DNA of 60,593 bases. Source: DATAEY01 sp045805565 (lineage in GTDB: Bacteria; Actinomycetota; Thermoleophilia; Solirubrobacterales; Solirubrobacteraceae). Under the pieces are notes generated by a model. It ran no database searches and was not told where the DNA came from. It saw only the letters and a list, made by a program, of their open reading frames with translations. Shown here piece by piece: positions 43,344 through 51,765 of this stretch (the stretch's first letter is position 1; each line of letters starts with the position of its first letter). Both the position numbers and the translations under genes were made by a program. The stretch is taken from contig JBJMKZ010000016.1 in NCBI GenBank assembly GCA_045805565.1, positions 1-60,593 of the forward strand. The letters run 5' to 3'.

Positions 43344-43949
43344 CTAGCGGCGCGCGAAGTCCCGAACCAGCCCGTCGATGTGATCGAAGCCCGGGCCTCC
43401 GATCATCAGGTCGATCCCCTGGTTGCCGACGATCCGATCGTTGCCGCTCCCACCATTGAGCACGTCGTTGCCCGGCCCGCCGATGATCAGGTCGCTCCCG
43501 CCGAGGCCGAAGATCCGGTCGTTGCCGGTGTTTCCCGCCAGGACGTCGCCGATTGAGCTGCCGTGGATGACGTCGTTGCCGCTGCCGCCGTCGACGTCCG
43601 CGCGGATGCCGGCCCCGTGGAAGGCTACGCTGTCGTTGCCGGCGCCCAGGCCGATCTCCAGGCCGCGCCTGGGATCGCCGCTGCAGGCGACCACGGTCGG
43701 CTCGCTCACGTAGTGGCAGCTGGTGTCGCCCACCACGATGCCGGCCGGGTCGGAGAACGTAACGGTCGTCGTCGCCACTGAGACCGACAGGTGGTTGACC
43801 TGGGCTTCACCGCCGAACTTAGGGGGGACCTCCTGGTAGCCAAAACCTCCTCCCCGGCTGAAGGCGATCCCGGCAGACGCGGACGGGCAGATGGCCAAGA
43901 CGACCAATGCCGTCAGGCTCACCAACTTGTACGCCTTGGATACCTTCAT
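43344..43949 (-). CDS. Secreted RTX-type calcium-binding repeat protein
   Basis: A 201-aa exported protein. Residues 1-26 are a signal peptide (KLVSLTALVVLAICPSASA) and the middle has strands. The C-terminal part has RTX nonapeptides of the GGxGxDxhx type: GLGAGNDSV, DGGSGNDVIHG, GNTGNDRIFGLGGSDLIIG, GPGNDVLNGGSGNDRIVG and GGPGFDHIDG. Such repeats bind Ca2+ and fold outside the cell. There is no catalytic domain and no type I secretion partner in the window. It is the first gene of the accessory region after the tRNA. Confidence 0.85.
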   Translation of the reverse strand: MKVSKAYKLVSLTALVVLAICPSASAGIAFSRGGGFGYQEVPPKFGGEAQVNHLSVSVATTTVTFSDPAGIVVGDTSCHYVSEPTVVACSGDPRRGLEIGLGAGNDSVAFHGAGIRADVDGGSGNDVIHGSSIGDVLAGNTGNDRIFGLGGSDLIIGGPGNDVLNGGSGNDRIVGNQGIDLMIGGPGFDHIDGLVRDFARR

Positions 43950-44176
43950 TGCTTGCGCCCTAGCCGTCGTACATGGCCGCCCGCCGTGGCCGATGGCGAA
44001 AATCGCATCGCGACAGGCCTAATCCGACTACCTCGAGGACATGCCGCTTGCGGAGACCCGGGGTTAGACGTGAGCGACTGCGTCCATCCGTTGTGGAGTG
44101 GGCACAGGGCCAAGCATCATGACCTGCTCTCGGGCTAGGGCAGAGACGTCTGCAACGCCGACCCAACGACATGGTT

Positions 44177-44208
44177 GGCCGTAGGTCGAGAGGGTGCCGC
44201 CACCGGCG
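44177..44208. repeat. Decayed duplicate of the 3' end of the next gene (copy A)
   Basis: A 32-base stretch that matches 44246-44277 at 31 of 32 positions by eye. The downstream copy encodes the C-terminal end of the Gly/Lys/Pro-rich protein, so this is likely a leftover of a local duplication. No open coding is apparent in copy A. Confidence 0.8.
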
Positions 44209-44225
44209 CTAGAAACTCGCGGGGC

Positions 44226-44492
44226 CTACCAGCTACGGACCTTGCGGCCGTAGGTCGAGAGCGTGCCGCCACCGGCGGTTGGCTTCTTGCCGGCGGGACC
44301 CGGCTTCTTGCCGGCGGGACCCGGCTTCTTGCCGGCGGCGGTTGGCTTCTGGCCTGGACCGGCTGGCTTGCCCGCGGCGGCCTTGTCTAACTGCACGCCG
44401 CCGACTGGTGCCCCGGCCAGGGCAAACACCGTGGCAAAAAGCGAGATGGCGATGCGCCTTCGGAGGCGAGTCGCCGATGCATTCGATCTCAT
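44226..44492 (-). CDS. Gly/Lys/Pro-repeat exported protein, unknown
   Basis: An 88-aa protein with an Arg-rich start and a hydrophobic segment (RRRIAISLFATVFALAGAPV) followed by a low-complexity tail of GPAGKKP-type repeats (three or so, partly encoded by a duplicated 21-base unit near 44283-44330) and ends GGGTLSTYGRKVRSW. It may be secreted or anchored, with a basic extended tail that could bind anionic wall polymers. It could also be spurious, but the signal-like sequence and the duplicated 3' end favour a real, rapidly changing gene. Function unknown. Confidence 0.5.
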   Translation of the reverse strand: MRSNASATRLRRRIAISLFATVFALAGAPVGGVQLDKAAAGKPAGPGQKPTAAGKKPGPAGKKPGPAGKKPTAGGGTLSTYGRKVRSW

Positions 44493-44658
44493 TAGAACCT
44501 TGTCTCTCGGAGGGTTCCGGTCGACAAGCTCTAGGCGTCGGCCAATGCACTCCAGCAGCCGATACTACTCCCTTCCGGATCACGCACCGGCGAAAAGCCG
44601 CAGATTCTTGGGCGCGCCCCGCTTCTTGCCGAGACTCGTCGCCCTCGGCGCCTCCCAG

Positions 44659-46098
44659 CTAGGTCCTGGCGGCCTGCTCGCGTCGCCGAGTCGGCGGCTG
44701 CGGATCCTCGCCGTCGCGGGCCACGAATGGCTCGATATTGCCGGCGTCGTCGACGAGGTACATCGTGCCCTCATGGGGGAACGCCTCATGGATCTGGTAG
44801 CCGAGCACCGCGGCGGCGAGGGCAGTTCCCGCGATGCGGTAGACGTCGCGCACCACTCCGATCCCGAACAACGACTGGGTCTCGCTGGTGGCGTCACCGT
44901 CACCCGCGCGCAAGGCCACATTGAGGTCGTCGCGAACCCCACGAGCGGCGATGGCGATCGCGATGTTCTCGACCTCGTCCGAAGTGACCGCGGCCAGGGC
45001 TCGCGCTCTTCGGATCGACAGTCGGCGCAACAGACGTTCGCTGGCCCCGCTTCCGATCACGACCGGAATCCGCTGATCCTTGGCCCGAGGGACGTTCTTG
45101 GCGTCCGGATTCTGCTCCATGGCAACCACCGGCACGCCGAGGTCGCGCAGCAGCTCGCACAGACGGGATCCGACCTGACCGAGCCCCACCACGATCACGT
45201 GGTCCCGACGGGGAACCGCCGACCGGCCGACGATCCCGGTCAGGCGCGGGTCCAGCAGTCGGTTGACGAGCCCTGCCGTGAGCACCGCCGCGAAGCCCAG
45301 CGTTAGCAGCATCGCCGCAGACGAGAAGAGCTTGAACCAGTCCTCGCCGCGGTCGGCCGCCGGGCTCGGCCCCACGGTCACCGTCACCTTGGCCACTGAG
45401 TAGAAGGCGTCCACGAAGGAGAAGCCCTCGGCGAACATCGTGAGCAGCGTCTCGGCGACCAGCACGCCGACGAACCCGAGCAGCCCGTACACGAGGATGC
45501 GCGCGCTCGAATCGAAGGGTCGGGCCAGGGCCTCGAGATCGGCGAGCACCCGCCGCGCCGGGCCCGGCGTGGACCACCTTCGGGGCACGGGCTGGGGCTG
45601 GCCGTCGGTGGCCGCGATCCCTGCCGCGCCGGATGGGCCCGCGATCAGCGACATCAGCTTGGGGTCGAGGCACGGGCCCGCGAACGCCGGGGTGACGATG
45701 TCGGCCATCGAGAGCACGCGCACGTTCTCGACCGTGCCTTGGAGGTGGGCCGCGACGTCTCGGTCAAAGATCGTCACGAGCGCCGGGATGCCCGGCCGCA
45801 CATGCGCCACGACCAGGGCGCGGCGCAGCGACACGTGGTCAGAGCGCGAGATCACGATGACGCGATCGACCCGATCGTCCAAGGCCTCGCGTATCTGGCG
45901 ATCGTCTGGCTCGTCGAGACGGCGAACCGCGGCTGCCCCGGCTTCGAGCGCTCGTGCAGTGGCATCTGCGAGCTGGCCTCCGCCGATCAACAGGACGTGG
46001 CCATTCCTCGAGCCGTCGCTGAGGCTATCCCTCGAGGAAAGGCTCCGGTCCGGCGCCGACCGAGCCGTGGAATCGCCATCGCCTGGCCGCTGAGCCAC
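44659..46098 (-). CDS. Two-RCK, 2TM potassium-channel-like protein
   Basis: A 479-aa protein with an unusual order. It has an N-terminal RCK/TrkA-N-like Rossmann domain (about 32-160, HVLLIGGGQLADATARAL), a 2TM pore module (ILVYGLLGFVGVLVAETLL and LFSSAAMLLTLGFAAVLTA) and a second RCK domain (HVIVVGLGQVGSRLCELL). The pore loop reads KVTVTVGPSP where potassium channels have TVGYG, so the filter is degenerate. GTG 46098 is preferred, as it avoids overlap with the upstream GAP-family gene; a longer reading overlaps that gene. Potassium or other cation flux, with nucleotide control, is the likely role. Confidence 0.75.
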   Translation of the reverse strand: MAQRPGDGDSTARSAPDRSLSSRDSLSDGSRNGHVLLIGGGQLADATARALEAGAAAVRRLDEPDDRQIREALDDRVDRVIVISRSDHVSLRRALVVAHVRPGIPALVTIFDRDVAAHLQGTVENVRVLSMADIVTPAFAGPCLDPKLMSLIAGPSGAAGIAATDGQPQPVPRRWSTPGPARRVLADLEALARPFDSSARILVYGLLGFVGVLVAETLLTMFAEGFSFVDAFYSVAKVTVTVGPSPAADRGEDWFKLFSSAAMLLTLGFAAVLTAGLVNRLLDPRLTGIVGRSAVPRRDHVIVVGLGQVGSRLCELLRDLGVPVVAMEQNPDAKNVPRAKDQRIPVVIGSGASERLLRRLSIRRARALAAVTSDEVENIAIAIAARGVRDDLNVALRAGDGDATSETQSLFGIGVVRDVYRIAGTALAAAVLGYQIHEAFPHEGTMYLVDDAGNIEPFVARDGEDPQPPTRRREQAART

Positions 46099-46130
46099 CG
46101 AACCGAGTATCGCAGGGCCGAGCTGACCGT

Positions 46131-46766
46131 CTAGCTCGCGAGGCCGTTGATCGTGATGACGATGAAGAACACGATCACGATCTCGCTGACGATCCACGAA
46201 TTCGTGTTCATCCAGTCACGTACCTTCGGGAGGAACACCTGCGCCCGTTGGCCGAGCACGAGCACGAGGAGGAACGGCAGCGCCAGAAACAGCAGCGTGA
46301 GCAAGACGAAGGGAAGGGCGTCCACCCACGGGCTGCCCTCGTTGGCGACGTGAGCCCCGACGGTGACCGAGGTGATGATGTCGGTCGGGAATACGCCCAG
46401 CAGCAGCAACCCGAGAACGAACGAGAACCGAGCGGTCGCCGTCTGCAGCCTGCCCATCCACTTGGGAGGCTCCGCCTGGTTGCGCGTGAGAAAAACGTAG
46501 ACCAGGCCGACGACGAGCAGCGCGAGCACCACGATGTTGACCGCGTCCGAGCGCGAGCCCTTGCTGGGCCCGCCGCTCGTTACCCCTCGGGCGACGAAGT
46601 AGGCCGCCGTGACGAAGGCAGTGATCGAGAGGGCCGCGCCCACGACGTACGCGGCCGAGTTCGCCCTCCAGTTCTCGCTCGTGGCGAAGAACACGGCGCT
46701 GATGATCTGCGGGCCGGCGACCATCACGAAGGCCAACGGCAGGACACTCGCCAGAGTCACGGTCAT
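46131..46766 (-). CDS. GAP-family (SfLAP-like) membrane protein
   Basis: A 211-aa membrane protein with about six helices (LASVLPLAFVMVAGPQIISAVFFATSENW, ALSITAFVTAAYFVARGV, IVVLALLVVGLVYVFL, SFVLGLLLLGVFPTDII, LLTLLFLALPFLLVLVL, VIVFFIVITINGLA). It resembles the GAP/SfLAP family related to mycobacterial proteins that address glycolipids. The PTDIIT segment after the fourth helix is typical. Transport of a lipid or other molecule is possible; the substrate is unknown. It lies just upstream of the channel-like gene on the same strand. Confidence 0.72.
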   Translation of the reverse strand: MTVTLASVLPLAFVMVAGPQIISAVFFATSENWRANSAAYVVGAALSITAFVTAAYFVARGVTSGGPSKGSRSDAVNIVVLALLVVGLVYVFLTRNQAEPPKWMGRLQTATARFSFVLGLLLLGVFPTDIITSVTVGAHVANEGSPWVDALPFVLLTLLFLALPFLLVLVLGQRAQVFLPKVRDWMNTNSWIVSEIVIVFFIVITINGLAS

Positions 46767-46936
46767 GCCACCCTAACGCTCGGGGGCGGCGAACCCGAGG
46801 CATGAGGGCCGAAGTTGCTCGAGGACATGTCGGGTCGGCCGCAGGCAGGGCTATGGCACGTTTTTCACACAGTCCGACCCGGGCGTGCGAAGCTCGGGAG
46901 AGACGGGCTTCGCCGACCACGGGAGGGAAACTTGAA

Positions 46937-47188
46937 ATGGCCAACGATGCTGCGGCGCGCCGGACGGGATCGCGGCGAGCTCCGGACCGTGGGGGTCAAG
47001 GCCGCCTGATCGCTGGCGCCGTCCTCGGCGGGCTCGCGGTCCTGTTCGCGGTCCTCAACCTCGCCGAGGTTCGCGTCCACTGGATCATCGCAACCTGGTA
47101 CACGCCGCTGATCGTGGTCATCCTTCTGTCCCTTGTCATCGGCTGGACACTGGGATGGCTCACTACGCGCCATCGGACAGGACGCTGA
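46937..47188 (+). CDS. LapA-like (DUF1049) membrane protein
   Basis: An 83-aa protein with a basic N-terminus and two membrane helices: GRLIAGAVLGGLAVLFAVLNLAEVRVHW and TPLIVVILLSLVIGWTLGWLTTRHR. The short N between the helices (FAVLNLAEVRVHWII) is the LapA/DUF1049 signature. Function in actinobacteria is not established. ATG 46937 is chosen because GGGAGGG lies upstream and the family begins close to the first helix; a longer reading would start at 46802. Confidence 0.78.
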   Translation: MANDAAARRTGSRRAPDRGGQGRLIAGAVLGGLAVLFAVLNLAEVRVHWIIATWYTPLIVVILLSLVIGWTLGWLTTRHRTGR

Positions 47189-47278
47189 GCCAGCACTCGT
47201 CTTCGGCAGGGTTCACCCGACCCAAAGAGCGTCGCAACGGCTGAACCCGAACCCCACAGCGTCCCCGATCAACAGGCC

Positions 47279-48223
47279 TTGATTGGCCCAGGAGAGGGCG
47301 ATGACCAGCCCCCTCACGGGCTGCTGCGCACGCTGTGGGCTCACCCGGACCACGCGCTCGAGCGCCTGATGCTCGCCGCGGTCGCCCGCCTCGGCGAGCC
47401 CTCCTGGCGCTTGGCCGATCGCGCGCGCCAGGCCCATCCGGCGGCTACACGTACCCAGTTGACCGCGGGGGCCCGCGCCCAAGCCGTGCGCGTCGCTCGC
47501 ATCGACGGGGCGATCGCGGGCTGTCCGTTCCTGATCGCCCTGGTGCCCGCTTATGTAGCCGTGCTGTGGGAGCAGGCGCGCATGGCGCTACGCATCGCCG
47601 CCCTCAATCGCCGGGACCCTCGGGACCCGGCGATCGCGGCGGAGCTTCTCTGGCTGCGCGGGGTGCACGCCAGCCTCGATGACGCGCAGGCCGCGGTGGA
47701 CGCCGCGCTCCTTGCGTCGAGCCATGGCCAACGAGCACACCTCGGCCTACACGGCTGGTACGGATTGGGACGTCGCTTTCTCGTGCTTGCCGGCTTCCTC
47801 ACGCCCCGGGAGCCTGGCGCTGCCGAGCCGCCGCGCTGGCGACAAGTCCTCGCGCTGGCGGTCGCGGGGGCAATCTGGGCGATCACCTGGATCGTGCCGG
47901 TCACCTTCATGTTGCTGATGGCGTTCTCCTGTGTCACCAGCACGAAGACCCTGGCCGAACGGGCGCTCGCCTATTACGGTGATGACACGGACCAGGCCCC
48001 GGATCAACCGCCGCCGGACGCCCCGGTGGCCCGGCGAACCCAGCTACTGCGCGGGGCGATGATCACGATTTCGGTCGGCGTGCCGCTGGCAGCGCTCGCT
48101 GTCTCCGCCCAATCTCACCCCGCCGGCATCCACTGGTACTACGTGCTGGCCGCTCTGCTGGGCCTCTCGCTCGTGCTTGTCCTCGCGGCACTGAGTGCGC
48201 GGCGCGAACCGACCTCGAGGTAG
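47279..48223 (+). CDS. Membrane protein, unknown (EcsC-like region possible)
   Basis: A 314-aa protein with a soluble helical N-terminal part (RTLWAHPDHALERLMLAAVARLGEPSWRLADR, IAGCPFLIALVPAYVAVLWEQ) and hydrophobic helices near residues 195-225 and 265-305 (LALAVAGAIWAITWIVPVTFML; HWYYVLAALLGLSLVLVLAAL). The middle (LRIAALNRRDPRDPAIAAELLWLRGVHASLDDAQAAVD) has some likeness to EcsC-type regions, which I cannot confirm. TTG 47279 is the first codon; the exact start is uncertain. Convergent with the lipoprotein gene. Confidence 0.6.
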   Translation: MIGPGEGDDQPPHGLLRTLWAHPDHALERLMLAAVARLGEPSWRLADRARQAHPAATRTQLTAGARAQAVRVARIDGAIAGCPFLIALVPAYVAVLWEQARMALRIAALNRRDPRDPAIAAELLWLRGVHASLDDAQAAVDAALLASSHGQRAHLGLHGWYGLGRRFLVLAGFLTPREPGAAEPPRWRQVLALAVAGAIWAITWIVPVTFMLLMAFSCVTSTKTLAERALAYYGDDTDQAPDQPPPDAPVARRTQLLRGAMITISVGVPLAALAVSAQSHPAGIHWYYVLAALLGLSLVLVLAALSARREPTSR

Positions 48224-48279
48224 GGAGCCCGACGCGAGCTCGGCCCCGGTGGAACCCCGGGCTCAACGCCTGGGTCGGC

Positions 48280-48759
48280 TCATCTCGCTTCGGCCGTCGC
48301 GACCGCGGCCTCGAAGACCTTCCTCGGGACCTTCGCCGGTTCGCGCACCACCCCGACGTACAGCGTGGGGCCCTTGGTCACGAGCGCGACCTGCTCGGGG
48401 TTCGCGTGCCTGAGCGGGCCGTAGACCCGCGCGGCCCTGGTCGCCGAGGCCGCACTCGAGAAGCGGACGACCGTGAGCGTCAGCTTGCCCTTGGTCATCT
48501 CGAGGACCGCCTGCGCGTTGGCTCCGCCGGAGTCCGTCCTGGGCGAGCGGCTGGTGCTCTCGGCCTGCAGCGCGAAGCCCTTGGCCTCCAGTCGCCGCCG
48601 AGCCGCGGCGAGAGGGTTCGCCGAGGTGGTCGTCGCCTGAGTCTTCGCCTTGGTCGACGAGGGGGCAGTGGCAGGCTTGGTCTTCCCACCGCCACAAGCG
48701 GTCATCGGGACGCACAACAGGATGATCAGAGCGGGTCGTCTCACAGGTCCCCCAGGCAT
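48280..48759 (-). CDS. Lipoprotein, unknown
   Basis: A 159-aa lipoprotein with a signal ending in a lipobox (CVPMTAC, with the Cys at about residue 22), followed by a Lys/Thr/Ser/Ala-rich linker and a folded domain (LAAARRRLEAKGFALQAEST ... GKLTLTVVRFSSAASATRAARVYGPLRHANPEQVALVTKGPTLYVGVV). It is exposed on the outer face of the membrane, maybe as a solute-binding or stress-related protein. I cannot assign a family. Convergent with the membrane gene that ends at 48223. Confidence 0.72.
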   Translation of the reverse strand: MPGGPVRRPALIILLCVPMTACGGGKTKPATAPSSTKAKTQATTTSANPLAAARRRLEAKGFALQAESTSRSPRTDSGGANAQAVLEMTKGKLTLTVVRFSSAASATRAARVYGPLRHANPEQVALVTKGPTLYVGVVREPAKVPRKVFEAAVATAEAR

Positions 48760-48877
48760 AGTCGATGGTCAGTCGCGGCCGACGCGCTCCCACCCCGCCA
48801 GGTCCCGACCGGATCCTCAGCCTCCAGCGCCAGCCTCCTTTCGGGGGTAGGGCACGATCCTGACCCAGCCGGGTTCC

Positions 48878-49504
48878 CTAGGGCAGGTCGCGGAGCGCCT
48901 CGGGCGCCTGCGCTTCGGTGATGACCTGGATGTAGAGCTTCGAGCCCGGCTGTTGCAGGCGCCCGCCCGTGGCGAGGTCGCCAGTGTCGACGGCCGCGAA
49001 GCCGATGTCGGCGATCAGCCGGCCGACGACCTGCTTGGCGTCCTCGTCGTCGCCGGCCATGAACAGGACGGCCCGCTCGTCGCCTCCGCCGGGCCTGCCG
49101 GCGTCCCCCAGGTCGCTCGCCCGCAGGTGGTTGAGGGCCTTGACGAGGCGCGCGCCCTTGAGCTGCTTCTCCACCTCCTCGCTCGAGCTCGAGGGCTCGA
49201 GGTCGATCACCTGGAAGTCCTCGCTGTACGGATTCATCGCGTCGATCGTGATCTTGCCCTCGAAGAGCCGGGCATCCGGCAGTTGCTCGCGCAGGCGCCA
49301 GGGAATGGCCAGGATGACGGCATCCCCGAACTCCACCGCCTGCTCCGGGGTGGCGGCGCGAGCGCCATCGCCGAGTTCGGCGACCAGGTCGTCGAGCGAC
49401 TCGGGACCGCGTGAGTTGGCGATCGCGACCTCGTGACCGGCGTTCACGAACAGGCGGGCAGCCATGCCGCCGATGTTCCCGGAGCCAACGATGCCGATCT
49501 TCAT
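48878..49504 (-). CDS. F420H2:NADP oxidoreductase-like NAD(P)-binding protein
   Basis: A 208-aa Rossmann protein of the NADP/F420-dependent oxidoreductase family (PF03807 type). It starts MKIGIVGSGNIGGMAARLFV, then GHEVAIANSRGPESL, and has AVILAIPWRLREQLP and FMAGDDEDAKQVVGRLIADIGFAAVDTGDL. The likely reaction is hydride transfer between NADP and a second cofactor, perhaps F420. ATG 49504 follows GAGGAGG; it is better than the longer reading to 49534. Divergent from the sensor kinase gene. Confidence 0.8.
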   Translation of the reverse strand: MKIGIVGSGNIGGMAARLFVNAGHEVAIANSRGPESLDDLVAELGDGARAATPEQAVEFGDAVILAIPWRLREQLPDARLFEGKITIDAMNPYSEDFQVIDLEPSSSSEEVEKQLKGARLVKALNHLRASDLGDAGRPGGGDERAVLFMAGDDEDAKQVVGRLIADIGFAAVDTGDLATGGRLQQPGSKLYIQVITEAQAPEALRDLP

Positions 49505-49941
49505 GGGGGCCTCCTCGAGGGCGTTGCAGCGCATCCGACCCTACCTGGGAGCCGCCACCGCCGCCGTGCGTTCGCCAGTGCGCTGACCGGCTACGGTCCG
49601 CGAACAGGCGACGCGGGGGTCACGGGCATGGGCACACCCTTGGCGGCGGCCAGCGGTTGTCGCACTCGCCGACGATCCCGACGTGTCGCGTTAGAACGGG
49701 CAGTCGCTGTCGAGCGTGGCCCGGCTCGGTCAGCCGCGAGCCGGTCCTAAAACGGTCTTCCGCCTACGCCGCCGATGGCGTCTGGTCGTCGGCGGGCGAC
49801 CGTGCCGGCAGCTGCGGCAAGGCGCCTTCGCGTTCGGCCAGGAGATCCTGCTGTTTACGCATGCGGACCAACACCGTCGCCTGGACGAATGGTCACATTA
49901 AGTACAAAGTCCGGAGTCCGGTGGGTAGGGTTCCGGTCGCG
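49505..49941. other. 437-base intergenic region, no gene seen
   Basis: Lies between two divergent genes. An open frame continues upstream of the kinase ATG through this stretch, but its composition looks like non-coding high-GC DNA. A direct repeat GTCCGGAGTCCGGTG (49910-49924) is close to the kinase start. No clear promoter or RNA gene could be identified; both promoters are likely to be here. Confidence 0.5.
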
Positions 49942-51672
49942 ATGTCTCCCGGCCTCGATGAGGCGAGATTGCGCCGGCTCGTCGAGTTTGGCGCCTATGT
50001 GACGGCAGAGCTGGACGTCGAAGCGGTCCTTCACCGGGTGCTCGAGGTGGGACGCGAGATCACCGGCGCGAAGTACGCCGCCCTGGGCATCCTGAACAAG
50101 CGTAAGCACGGGCTAGAGCGGTTCCTCACGCTCGGCATCCCCGAGCACACCCGCCGGGAGATCGGGGACCTGCCCCGCGGGCGCGGAGTGCTGGGGCTTC
50201 TGATCGAGGAGCCGCGGGCGGTTCGAATGCCCGACATCAGCCGGCATCCGCGCTCATACGGCTTTCCCCTCGCCCATCCGCCGATGCGGTCGTTCCTCGG
50301 CGTACCGATCATGATCCGCAAGCAGGCGTTCGGGAACCTGTACCTGACGGAGAAGGAGGACGGCACCTTCGACCAGTCGGACGAGGACGCCGTGGGCATC
50401 CTGGCCGAGTGGGCGGGCATCGCGATCGAGCACGCGCGCCTCTACGAGGAAGCCGAGGCCCGTCGCCACGAGCTCGAGCATGCCGTGCATGGGCTCGAGG
50501 CCACCGTCGCGATCTCGCGGGCGGTCGGCGGGGAGACCGACCTGTCCCGTGTGCTGGAACTGATCGCCAAACGGGCGCGGTCGCTGGTGGGCGCCCGGGC
50601 ACTGGCCATCCTGCTCGAGGATCGCGGACAGCTCAGGATCGCGGCAACCGCGGGCGAGCTTCCCAGTGAGGTACGCGGAGACTCGTTGCCGCTGCCCGGG
50701 ACCGTGGCCCAGCGGGTCATGGGAGTCCGCCGGGCCGAGCGGATCGCGGACGTAGCCGACCGCATGCCGGCCGCGAGCCAGGCGCTCCACGTCCAGGCCC
50801 AGACCGCCCTGGTGGTCCCGCTGGCGTTCCGCGGGCGCGCCCTCGGCGTGCTGGAGGCATTCGACCGGATGTCGTCCGGGCCCGACTTCAGCTCCGGCGA
50901 CGAGCGTCTGCTGCAGTCGTTCGCGGCCAGCGCCGCCACCGCAGTGGCGACCGCACAGTCGGTCGAGCAGGTACGGCTGGCCCAGAGGATCAAGGCCTCG
51001 GAGGAGGAGCGCCGGCGCTGGGCGCGCGAGCTGCACGACGACACCCTGCAGGGACTGGGAGCGGTCGGTCTCATGCTCTCCTCCGCCGCCCGCAGCTCGG
51101 ATGAGGAGCTGCGTGGAGCAGTCGCGGGCGCGATCAAACAACTCAACCTGGAGATAGAGAGCCTCCGCATGCTGGTGACCGAGCTTCGCCCCGCCGCGCT
51201 CGACGAGCTCGGGCTCAGGCCCGCGCTCGAGGCCCTGATCGATCGTGCTGCTTTCAGCGACGGCATCGAGGTGCGCCTGCGCTATGACGTCGCCCGCGAG
51301 CACGGCGATGCCTCGGCCCGGCTTGCCCCGGACATCGAGAGCACCGTCTACCGCGTGGTCCAGGAGGCGCTGAACAATGCGCTCCACCACGCCAACGCCA
51401 CCGTGGTCGACATCGTCGTCACCGAAGGCGACGGAGCGCTGACCGTGACCGTGACCGACGATGGGTGTGGCTTCGACCCCGCCCAGCCCACCACCGGATT
51501 CGGGCTGGTGGGAATGCGCGAGCGGATCGAGCTGGTGGATGGCCGGCTGGAGCTCGACACGACGGTGGGCACGGGAACTCGGGTGCGGGCGTCGGTGCCC
51601 GTGGGCCGCGCCGATCCGAGCCCACCTCCCGTGGGTCAGGCAAGCGTGGCCACCGGCGCCAAGAGTCGGTAG
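49942..51672 (+). CDS. DevS-type GAF-GAF sensor histidine kinase
   Basis: A 576-aa cytoplasmic kinase: first GAF about 20-165 (LVEFGAYVTAELDVEAVLHR to NLYLTEKEDG), second GAF about 185-340, HisKA_3 with His365 in ARELHDDTLQGLGAV, and HATPase_c (VYRVVQEALNNALHHA; DDGCGFDP; GFGLVGMRERIE). The first GAF resembles mycobacterial DevS/DosT (GRGVLGLLIEEPRAVRMPDISRHP, HPPMRSFLGVPI), though I cannot tell if it binds heme. The NarL-like regulator follows. ATG 49942 is the start; GTG 49921 is possible. Confidence 0.87.
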   Translation: MSPGLDEARLRRLVEFGAYVTAELDVEAVLHRVLEVGREITGAKYAALGILNKRKHGLERFLTLGIPEHTRREIGDLPRGRGVLGLLIEEPRAVRMPDISRHPRSYGFPLAHPPMRSFLGVPIMIRKQAFGNLYLTEKEDGTFDQSDEDAVGILAEWAGIAIEHARLYEEAEARRHELEHAVHGLEATVAISRAVGGETDLSRVLELIAKRARSLVGARALAILLEDRGQLRIAATAGELPSEVRGDSLPLPGTVAQRVMGVRRAERIADVADRMPAASQALHVQAQTALVVPLAFRGRALGVLEAFDRMSSGPDFSSGDERLLQSFAASAATAVATAQSVEQVRLAQRIKASEEERRRWARELHDDTLQGLGAVGLMLSSAARSSDEELRGAVAGAIKQLNLEIESLRMLVTELRPAALDELGLRPALEALIDRAAFSDGIEVRLRYDVAREHGDASARLAPDIESTVYRVVQEALNNALHHANATVVDIVVTEGDGALTVTVTDDGCGFDPAQPTTGFGLVGMRERIELVDGRLELDTTVGTGTRVRASVPVGRADPSPPPVGQASVATGAKSR

Positions 51673-51765
51673 TTTCCCGCAGGACAGGTCCGTAACCAGG
51701 CGCGTGCCACAACTTCGAGCGCGCCCTACGGTTCCTTGAGCCAACTCCAGGCCGGGGGTTCCTGC

